A stretch of DNA of 64,000 nucleotides from Bradyrhizobium sp. (GTDB taxonomy: Bacteria > Pseudomonadota > Alphaproteobacteria > Rhizobiales > Xanthobacteraceae), in NCBI RefSeq assembly GCF_004799405.1, contig NZ_SSMW01000036.1:1-64000 (forward strand). The letters are read 5' to 3'. This document shows positions 57,712 to 64,000 of this stretch, piece after piece. How positions within the stretch are numbered: the stretch's first letter is position 1; every line of letters starts with the position of its first letter. A model generated the notes under the pieces. It saw only the letters and a program-made list of their open reading frames with translations. It was not told the origin of the DNA and made no database searches. Both the position numbers and the translations under genes were made by a program.

Positions 57712-57797
57712 CGTCGTCGCGAGCAGCAGGGCGACGAAGCAATCCATTTCCAAATGAGCAAGAAGCTGGATTGCCTCGCTTCGCCCGCAATGATGGG
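57712..57797. repeat. Diverged palindromic REP-like element
   Basis: The left part (CGTCGTCGCGAGCAGCAGGG, then GCGACGAAGCAATCCA) and the right part (GGATTGCCTCGCTTCGCCC, then GCAATGATGGG) are imperfect inverted arms. They resemble the element at 168-257. It fills the gap between two leftward genes. Confidence 0.7.
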
Positions 57798-57798
57798 A

Positions 57799-58407
57799 TC
57801 ACTTGCCTGAAATCAGTTCCTCGACCTCGCGCAACTGCTCCTTGCCGAAAAACATTTCCTTGCCGACGAAGAAGGTTGGCGAGCCGAACGCACCGCGCTC
57901 GACGGCGGCTTGCGTGTTCTCGATCAGTTTCGCCTTGAGGTCGGCCTCTTGCGCGCGGGCGAACAGCTTTGCCGCATCGAGGCCGGAGGCCGTAAGCGCT
58001 TTGAGCGCGATCTCGGGATCGTCCATCTTCTTTGGCTCGCGCCACATGTGGTGAAACGCGGCATCGACATATTTCTCGAATACGCCCTCGAGCTGTGCTG
58101 CGATGGCGGCCCGCATCAAATTGAGGGTATTGACCGGAAAGAACGGATTCCAGACATAGGGCTGGACCTTAAACCGCCGGACAAACCGCTCCGTCTCGAG
58201 CGCCTGAAATTCGCGCTTGTTCTTGACGCCGGCAAGCGTTTCGGCGGGAGATTTGTTGTTGGTAGCCTTGAAGATTCCGCCGAGCAAAATCGGCACATAG
58301 TCGAATTTCACCCCGGTGCGCTTTTCGATCGCCGGGATGGCCTCGTGGCTGAGGAAGGCGTTGGGGCTGCCGAAATCGAACATGAATTGCGGGGCGGTTG
58401 AGCTCAC
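57799..58407 (-). CDS. DsbA-like / 2-hydroxychromene-2-carboxylate isomerase family protein
   Basis: The 202-residue protein belongs to the DsbA-fold isomerase family (MFDFGSPNAFLSHEAIPAIE with the conserved Ser, FFVGKEMFFGKEQL at the end). The well-studied member isomerises a naphthalene-degradation intermediate with glutathione. No aromatic pathway surrounds it. The GTG at 58407 has GGGAG at proper distance. Confidence 0.88.
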   Translation of the reverse strand: MSSTAPQFMFDFGSPNAFLSHEAIPAIEKRTGVKFDYVPILLGGIFKATNNKSPAETLAGVKNKREFQALETERFVRRFKVQPYVWNPFFPVNTLNLMRAAIAAQLEGVFEKYVDAAFHHMWREPKKMDDPEIALKALTASGLDAAKLFARAQEADLKAKLIENTQAAVERGAFGSPTFFVGKEMFFGKEQLREVEELISGK

Positions 58408-58486
58408 GGCGGTCTCCCTGGGCAATGATGACGGTTCTTATATGATCCCTATCATCTAACCAGCCTATCGGTTCGTATCTGCGGGA

Positions 58487-59125
58487 TCAACCGCTGCGCG
58501 CCTGCGGATGGCGGCGAAAGGCTCGTTCTGCCAGCCTCGAGGCGTGGCTGCGCACATCGGCGGGCCATCCGGCGATCAATTTTTCGAAACCGGTGGCGTC
58601 TGCTGCGAACAGCGCGCGGATCGCGTCTTCGTAATGCGGTGCGTTGCCGGCCATGGCGGACATGAAACGATAGGCTGCGTCCTGCGCCTGCCGGATGCGA
58701 TTCCCCTCCTCGCCGGTCCGCCGCGCCTCCTCGACCAGTTTGCGAATCGCAACCGAGGCGCCGCCGGGTTGTTGCGCCAGCCAGTCCCAGTGCCGCGGCA
58801 GCAACGTGATTTCGCGTGCGACCACGCCTAGTTTCGGCCGGCCCGGACCACGCGGGGTGGCCGGTGCGGCATCGTCACTGGTGGGGGTCGCGTCGTTGTT
58901 GTTAGGCAGCCGCGCCAGGACATCGTCGATGGTGCCGCGAAAATCGATATCGATCGGATGGCTGGTGCCGCCGTCGAACACGAGAATCGACGCATCCTTG
59001 CGCCGCTCCAGCAGCTCTTTCGCCGCTCGGGCGACGTCGCGCAGGTCGCCGGAGGCGATGCAACGGCTGCCGTCGAAGGCAATGGTGGCAATGTCGGGCT
59101 GCAGAACCAAAACGAATCTCCTCAT
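58487..59125 (-). CDS. DUF2239 family protein
   Basis: The 212-residue protein reads as DUF2239: ILVFDGGTSHPIDIDFRGTIDDVLARL, then GRPKLGVVAREITLLPRHWDWLAQQPGGASVAIRKLVEEARR. The middle resembles a ribbon-helix-helix or DNA-associated region, but no function is known to me. It is divergent from the glutathione transferase with two palindromic sites between. Confidence 0.85.
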   Translation of the reverse strand: MRRFVLVLQPDIATIAFDGSRCIASGDLRDVARAAKELLERRKDASILVFDGGTSHPIDIDFRGTIDDVLARLPNNNDATPTSDDAAPATPRGPGRPKLGVVAREITLLPRHWDWLAQQPGGASVAIRKLVEEARRTGEEGNRIRQAQDAAYRFMSAMAGNAPHYEDAIRALFAADATGFEKLIAGWPADVRSHASRLAERAFRRHPQARSG

Positions 59126-59138
59126 TTGAAGCTTGGAT

Positions 59139-59154
59139 TTATCCGGGTAAATTA
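59139..59154. promoter_or_regulatory. Operator-like palindrome, site 1
   Basis: ATTTATCCGGGTAAAT has five-base palindromic arms around TCCGGG and shares the core ATCCGGGTAA with site 2 (core start 59141). It is next to the DUF2239 start. Confidence 0.55.
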
Positions 59155-59164
59155 GTCTTGTCAA

Positions 59165-59183
59165 TAATATCCGGGTAATATTA
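59165..59183. promoter_or_regulatory. Operator-like palindrome, site 2
   Basis: TAATAT-CCGGGTA-ATATTA repeats the ATCCGGGTAA core 28 bases from site 1 (core start to core start). Two related palindromes suggest binding of a regulator that is not encoded next to them. Confidence 0.6.
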
Positions 59184-59262
59184 GGTTCGCTTGGGGCGTC
59201 TCGACTTTCCGGTCCCCGGCTGGCACCACCAGACAAACGCGCCAAAGCTTCGGGGGAACGCC

Positions 59263-59928
59263 ATGCTCACCGTCCATCACCTCAACAATTCCCGCTCCCA
59301 GCGCGTGCTGTGGCTATTGGAAGAACTTGGGGTTCCCTACGAGATCGTCCGCTATCAGCGTCAGCCGGACATGCGCGCTCCGGCCGAGCTGCGCGCGATC
59401 CACCCACTCGGCAAGTCGCCGGTCATTACCGACAATGGCAACACCGTCGCCGAATCTGGCGCGATCATCGAATACATCATCGGCACCTATGGCGAGGGGC
59501 GGCTGATCCCGCCGCCCAACACCCCGGAGCGGCTGCGCTACACCTATTGGCTGCACTATGCCGAAGGGTCCGCGATGCCGCCGCTTCTGCTGAAGTTGTT
59601 GTTCACGCTGATGCCGAAGCGCGCGCCGGCGTTGCTGCGTCCGCTGGTCCGCAAGGTCTCCAATCAGGCGCTGACCGCTTTGGTCAATCCGCAGCTCAAG
59701 CAGCACATGGCGTTCTGGGAAGGCGAGCTCGAAAAAAGCCAATGGTTCGCCGGCAGCGAGATCACCGCCGCCGACATCCAGATGAGCTTTCCGCTGGAAG
59801 CGGCCGCGGCGCGCGCCGGGCTCGATCAGGGCCATCCCAAAGCGATGGCGTTCCTCGAACGCGTTCACGCCCGCCCGGCCTATCAGCGCGCGCTCGAAAA
59901 GGGCGGGCCCTATACGGTGGGGCGCTAA
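59263..59928 (+). CDS. Glutathione S-transferase family protein
   Basis: The 221-residue protein has the thioredoxin-like N-terminal domain (LTVHHLNNSRSQRVLWLLEELGVPYEIVRY, AIHPLGKSPVITDNG, VAESGAIIEYI) and the helical C-terminal domain (SEITAADIQMSFPLEAA). The catalytic residue is likely the Ser in NSRSQR. The ATG at 59263 gives the family length. The endogenous substrate is unknown. Confidence 0.95.
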   Translation: MLTVHHLNNSRSQRVLWLLEELGVPYEIVRYQRQPDMRAPAELRAIHPLGKSPVITDNGNTVAESGAIIEYIIGTYGEGRLIPPPNTPERLRYTYWLHYAEGSAMPPLLLKLLFTLMPKRAPALLRPLVRKVSNQALTALVNPQLKQHMAFWEGELEKSQWFAGSEITAADIQMSFPLEAAAARAGLDQGHPKAMAFLERVHARPAYQRALEKGGPYTVGR

Positions 59929-59932
59929 CGGT

Positions 59933-61321
59933 TCATCGCCCGGTCGCCGCGATCGCTTCCTTGACCAGGCGTCCGAGACCGCGGATGTCGCCGGTGGGAT
60001 CGACGGCGTCGCCGAGCCTCACAATCACCATGTGCTGCGTCGGCAATATCACGACGCGCTGGCCGAGGTCGCCGGAGGCAAAGAATGCGTCGTGCGGCAT
60101 CCCGAGCCGGACACGTCCCTTGGCATCGGGATGTTCGCTGCGATTGGTCCAGAACCCGGCGCCATAATCGGTGCCGAGGGTTGCCGCGGCGGAAAAGTCC
60201 ACCCAGTCCTCGTGCAGAATGCGCTTGCCGCCGACCTCGCCGTTGTTCAGGTAAAGCAACCCGAACCGCGCCCAGTCGCGGGCGCTGGCCAGCATGTAAG
60301 TCGACGCCTGCAGCGTGCCGGCGCCATCGAACTCGAGCGTCACCGTTTGCATCCCCAGCGGGTTGAACAACTCGCGCCACGCGAACGCCAGCGTCTGCTC
60401 GGGGCCGCCGGTGATGTCGCGGATGATCCGCGCCAACAGCTGCGTCGTGGGGCTGCTGTAAGCCCATCGCGTTCCCGGCGGGGCGATCATGGCGGCCTTC
60501 GCGGCAAATCCGGCCATGTCGTTGTGCAGGTAGATCATCTGGCTGGAAGGATCGAAGCCGGAATTGGTTTCATCGAGCGCAAGCCCCGTGGTCATGCGCA
60601 TCAGATGCTCGACCTCGATCTCGTGGCGCGGGTCGGTGGCGGCCCGCCATTCCGGGAACGGCGCCGGCAGCGACGGAGAGATGCGGCCCTGCTCGGTCAG
60701 GATGCCGAGCAGCGCGTTGACCACGGACTTGGTCATGGAGAATCCAAGCAGCGGCGTATCGACGCCGATGCCGTCGGCATAGCGTTCGGCGATGACCTTG
60801 CCGTCATGCACCACCACCACCGCCTTGGTTCGGCGAAACGGCGGTGTTGCCGGTTCTTCGAAGGCATGATCAAGCGCGGCCTTCAATGCTGGATCGGACG
60901 GTTCGACAACGGATGCACCGGCGATTTCCGGCAGCAGCGGCGGATTTTTCGCCGCCTTCAACGCGTCGATGTCGCTCTTGGGAATGTAAGGCTCGCTGGC
61001 TCCGTGCAGCAGCACGCAGCCGAACCCATCATGGAATGCCGCGCGGCTGCCAAGCCAGCCCAGCAGTGACGCGTCGACGATTTTGCCGGCGCGATCGACG
61101 CTATATCGCAAACCCCGGCGTAACCGGCGGAGGCCCTCGCGATCCGTGGTTTCGGTAAATACCGTTTGCGGATCGAGGCCGGAAACAAAGGTCTTCGAGC
61201 AGACATTATGCGCCACCACGCCGGTCGCGACGCGGATGGCGCGATCGGGACGGAACACGACGCCTGCCGCGGCCAATGCCGCCACAACCAAGACGCTTGC
61301 GACCAGCTTTCGCGAAACCAC
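59933..61321 (-). CDS. Exported serine hydrolase, beta-lactamase/class C-like
   Basis: The 462-residue protein has an N-terminal membrane or signal segment and a penicillin-binding-protein-like domain with the S-x-x-K motif in GFSMTKSVV, the second motif in AYSSPTTQL and a C-terminal ASGDLGQRVVILP region. Members of this group are often esterases or peptidases and not antibiotic-hydrolysing enzymes. The start is a GTG. Confidence 0.9.
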   Translation of the reverse strand: MVSRKLVASVLVVAALAAAGVVFRPDRAIRVATGVVAHNVCSKTFVSGLDPQTVFTETTDREGLRRLRRGLRYSVDRAGKIVDASLLGWLGSRAAFHDGFGCVLLHGASEPYIPKSDIDALKAAKNPPLLPEIAGASVVEPSDPALKAALDHAFEEPATPPFRRTKAVVVVHDGKVIAERYADGIGVDTPLLGFSMTKSVVNALLGILTEQGRISPSLPAPFPEWRAATDPRHEIEVEHLMRMTTGLALDETNSGFDPSSQMIYLHNDMAGFAAKAAMIAPPGTRWAYSSPTTQLLARIIRDITGGPEQTLAFAWRELFNPLGMQTVTLEFDGAGTLQASTYMLASARDWARFGLLYLNNGEVGGKRILHEDWVDFSAAATLGTDYGAGFWTNRSEHPDAKGRVRLGMPHDAFFASGDLGQRVVILPTQHMVIVRLGDAVDPTGDIRGLGRLVKEAIAATGR

Positions 61322-61343
61322 GGATTTTCCTTACGCGTCGCGG

Positions 61344-62240
61344 CTAGCCCGCCTTCTGGACTCCGCCGACCGACGGCAGCGCCATCACGGTGACGCCCGG
61401 CGGCGGCACGTCATCGTCGGGCACGAAGAAGTCCGACATCAAGGGCACCGTGGGATCGACGCGATAATGCTCGAAGTCGCGGACGCCGCTGGCGCTCAGT
61501 ATCTTGCCATCGATGCAGAACTGCCCGGTGAATTCGCGGGACGGCTTGGTGAAAATCGCATAGGCCGCGTCGCCCATGATCTCCGGCTTGCGGCTGGCGC
61601 GCATCATGGCGTCGCCGCCGAGCAGATTGCCGACCGCGGCGGTCGCGATGGTGGTGCGCGGCCACAGCGCGTTGACGGCTACGCCTGCGGCCTTCAACTC
61701 GCCCGACAGGCCGAGCACGCACATGCTCATGCCGAATTTCGCCATCGTGTAGGCGGTGGAGTGCTCGAACCATTTCGTCTTCATGTCGAGCGGCGGCGAC
61801 AGCATCAGGATGTGCGGGTTGCCGGCCTTCTTCAAATGCGGGATGCAGTATTTCGACACCATGAAAGTGCCGCGGGTGTTGATGCCCATCATCAAATCGA
61901 ACCGCTTCATGTCGGTCATCTGCGAATCGGTCAGGCTGATGGCGCTGGCGTTGTTGACGCAGATATCGATGCCGCCGAATTCGGCGACGGTCTTGTCGAT
62001 CGCCGCCATTACTTGCGTTTCGTCCCTGATATCGCAAAGCACCGGCAGCGCCTGGCCGCCGGCGGCGCGGACTTCCTCGGCAGCGGTATAGATGGTGCCC
62101 TTGAGTCTGGGATGCGGCTCCGCGGTCTTGGCCGCGATCGCGACATTGGCGCCATCGCGCGCGGCGCGCAGCGCGATCGCCAGCCCGATGCCGCGGCTGC
62201 CGCCGGATACGAACATCGTCTTGCCCTTGAGTGACGTCAT
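61344..62240 (-). CDS. Short-chain dehydrogenase, HSDL2-like
   Basis: The 298-residue protein has the cofactor loop VSGGSRGIGLAIALRAA, NNASAISLTD and the catalytic Tyr/Lys in AYTMAKFGMS. Sequence such as AEPHPRLKGTIYTAAEE and the length resemble the hydroxysteroid-dehydrogenase-like 2 group. The substrate is unknown. It lies 22 bases upstream of the serine hydrolase on the same strand. Confidence 0.92.
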   Translation of the reverse strand: MTSLKGKTMFVSGGSRGIGLAIALRAARDGANVAIAAKTAEPHPRLKGTIYTAAEEVRAAGGQALPVLCDIRDETQVMAAIDKTVAEFGGIDICVNNASAISLTDSQMTDMKRFDLMMGINTRGTFMVSKYCIPHLKKAGNPHILMLSPPLDMKTKWFEHSTAYTMAKFGMSMCVLGLSGELKAAGVAVNALWPRTTIATAAVGNLLGGDAMMRASRKPEIMGDAAYAIFTKPSREFTGQFCIDGKILSASGVRDFEHYRVDPTVPLMSDFFVPDDDVPPPGVTVMALPSVGGVQKAG

Positions 62241-62282
62241 CGTTCCTCCTTGCGAGTGGTTCTCGCCGGTTGTGCTTTTGCG

Positions 62283-64000
62283 CTACTCTCCCGCCGCTTC
62301 CGCGCCACGGAGGCGCGGATCGGGCGCGCCGAGCAATCCGTGTTCGGTGACGGCGATCGAATTGGCCGAGGTCTGGCCCATCGGCTCGACCACGCGATGG
62401 CCCATCGCCCTCAAGGCTGCCAGCGTTTGATCGGAAAAGCCATGCTCGGTTCTTACCTCGTCCGGCAGCCATTGATGATGCAGGCGGGGTGCGGCCACCG
62501 CGGCGGCGATATCCATGTGATAGTCGAGTACGTCGACGATCACCTGCAGCACCGTCGAAATGATACGGCTGCCGCCGGGCGAGCCCGTCACCAGCACCGG
62601 CTTGCCGTCCTTGAGCACGATGGTCGGCGTCATCGATGACAACGGCCGCTTGCCGGGGCCGGGCAGATTGGCCTCGAACCCCACCAGGCCGAAGGCGTTG
62701 GATGCGCCCGGTGCCGCCGTGAAATCGTCGAGCTCGTTGTTGAGCAGCACGCCGGTGCCTTCGGCGACCAGGCCGACGCCGTAGGGGAAATTCAGCGTAT
62801 AGGTGTTGCTGACCGCGTTGCCCGAACTATCGACTACGGAAAAATGCGTGGTGTTGCTGCCCTCGCGTGGCGGCGACAGCACCTCGGTCGAAGGCGTCGC
62901 ATGATCGGGATCGATGCTGGCCCGCTGCCTGGCCGCGTAGTCTTTCGCAATCAGGGTTGCAATCGGCGCGTTGACGAAGGCGGGATCGCCGAGATAGCGC
63001 GCGCGATCGGCGTAGGCGCGCTTCATCGCTTCGATCATCACATGCAGCGAGGGCGCCGTCCCCTGCTTCATGTCCGACATCGGGAAGCCCTCGAGGATAT
63101 TGAGCATCTCAAACAGCACGACGCCGCCGGACGACGGCAACGGCATCGAGACAAGGTCATAGCCGCGATAGCTGCCGCGCAACGGCTCACGGATGGTCGC
63201 CCGGTACGATTTGAGATCATCCAGCGTCATGATGCCGCCGCCATCGCCGATCGCCCTCACCAGCTTTTCCGCAACCGGGCCCTGGTAGAAGCCGCGCGGC
63301 CCCTGTTTGGCAATCGCCGAGAGCGTCGCCGCCAGATCGGTCTGCACCAGCCTGTCGCCTTCTTGCAACGGCGTGCCGTCGGCGCGGGAAAACAGTTTCG
63401 CCGACGATGGCCAGCGCGCCAGCCAGCGATGCTCGTCCGGCAGCGTGTCGGCGATGTCGTCGGCGACCAGGATGCCGTCGCGGGCCAGGTCGATTGCGGG
63501 TTTCAGCAAATCCGCCAGCGTGAATTTACCCGAACCGTATTTCTCCAGCGCCAGCGCCAAACCGGCGGGCGTGCCGGGGACACCGATGCCGAGTGCCGAT
63601 TCGCGCGACTTTGCGGCATCGGGCTTGCCGTCGGGCCCGAGAAAGATCCCGGGCGTGGTCGCCGCCGGCGCGGTCTCGCGGTAGTCGATCGCGATATCCT
63701 CGCCGCGATCCCTGGAATGGATCACCATGAAGCCGCCGCCGCCGATGTTGCCCGCGCGCGGATAGGTCACGGCCATGGCGAAGGCGGTTGCCACCGCGGC
63801 GTCGACCGCATTGCCGCCGCGCTTCAATATATCGGCGCCGATGTCCGCGGCGATTTTCTCCTGCGCGACCACCACGCCGTGTTCGGCGGCAACGGCATGG
63901 ATGGTGGTGGTGGCGGGAGGCGTGTGAAAGTCACGGTAATCCTGCGCCGCCGCCGGCATGCAAGCTGCGGCCACCAGCAGGAGGCCTGCGAATATCCGGC
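62283..64000 (-). CDS. ggt: Gamma-glutamyltransferase (N terminus cut by window edge)
   Basis: It transfers or hydrolyses gamma-glutamyl groups such as that of glutathione in the periplasm. The proenzyme has AVATAFAMAVTYPRAGNIGGGGFM, GVPGTPAGLALALEKYG, the autocleavage/nucleophile threonine in SNTTHFSVVDSSGNAV and LSSMTPTIVLKDGKPVLVTGSPGG. The signal peptide continues past 64000 in frame (AGLLLVAAACMPAAAQ), so the true start is outside the window. Confidence 0.95.
   Translation of the reverse strand, partial: RIFAGLLLVAAACMPAAAQDYRDFHTPPATTTIHAVAAEHGVVVAQEKIAADIGADILKRGGNAVDAAVATAFAMAVTYPRAGNIGGGGFMVIHSRDRGEDIAIDYRETAPAATTPGIFLGPDGKPDAAKSRESALGIGVPGTPAGLALALEKYGSGKFTLADLLKPAIDLARDGILVADDIADTLPDEHRWLARWPSSAKLFSRADGTPLQEGDRLVQTDLAATLSAIAKQGPRGFYQGPVAEKLVRAIGDGGGIMTLDDLKSYRATIREPLRGSYRGYDLVSMPLPSSGGVVLFEMLNILEGFPMSDMKQGTAPSLHVMIEAMKRAYADRARYLGDPAFVNAPIATLIAKDYAARQRASIDPDHATPSTEVLSPPREGSNTTHFSVVDSSGNAVSNTYTLNFPYGVGLVAEGTGVLLNNELDDFTAAPGASNAFGLVGFEANLPGPGKRPLSSMTPTIVLKDGKPVLVTGSPGGSRIISTVLQVIVDVLDYHMDIAAAVAAPRLHHQWLPDEVRTEHGFSDQTLAALRAMGHRVVEPMGQTSANSIAVTEHGLLGAPDPRLRGAEAAGE

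Overview
The window looks like chromosomal DNA of an alphaproteobacterium in the Bradyrhizobium/Rhodopseudomonas/Nitrobacter group. The DNA is GC-rich, GTG starts are common, and several gene blocks have rhizobial-type content and order: hisB-hisH-hisA-hisF-hisE-coaA, hslV-hslU, Smr/mltA/Tim44/secB/dnaQ/coaE/maf/PPSR, hemJ-rho-mnmE-mnmG-rsmG-parA-parB, and glnK-amtB. The short palindromic repeats also resemble those scattered through Bradyrhizobium genomes. The species cannot be fixed from this sequence alone.

Layout. 1-8,000: a small exported protein, a hybrid histidine kinase, then a leftward histidine operon ending in pantothenate kinase. 8,200-11,200: rightward hslV-acetyltransferase-DUF2585-hslU, with DUF2585 broken by an in-frame TGA. 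11,190-17,900: leftward cell-wall, protein-export and DNA-maintenance genes. 17,880-18,340: an intergenic gap from which genes diverge, between the PPSR gene and hemJ; by gene neighbourhood and sequence this is a candidate chromosomal replication origin. 18,340-26,360: rightward hemJ, rho, mnmE, mnmG, rsmG, parA, parB, with three parS palindromes, one covering the rsmG start codon and one inside rsmG. 26,400-41,700: holA, lptE, leuS, a diguanylate cyclase, a YggS-type PLP protein, a hydratase, an L,D-transpeptidase, a response regulator, a cyclic-nucleotide-binding protein, xthA, lolA, ftsK and a dapC-like aminotransferase.

42,000-47,100: the nitrogen-sensing block amtB-glnK with a second glnK, followed by what looks like the decayed tail of a second amtB; then a thioesterase and a FAD hydroxylase. 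47,100-52,310: an alpha/beta hydrolase, a Trm112 protein, a TetR regulator divergent from a small membrane protein with two palindromic operators, a PQQ-type dehydrogenase, a LON-domain protein and a thioredoxin-TPR protein. 52,569: tRNA-Gly(GCC). 52,650-64,000: an accessory-looking stretch of redox enzymes (epimerase, sorbosone-dehydrogenase-like protein with a dihaem cytochrome c, ketopantoate reductase, two SDRs, an isomerase, DUF2239, a glutathione transferase, a serine hydrolase and a gamma-glutamyltransferase cut by the window edge).

Most of the window is conserved housekeeping sequence. I found no insertion sequence, prophage, CRISPR array or defence island. The points most worth following are the origin/parS region, the amtB remnant, the DUF2585 nonsense codon and two paired-operator intergenic regions. 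All calls come from reading the sequence; no database search was run.
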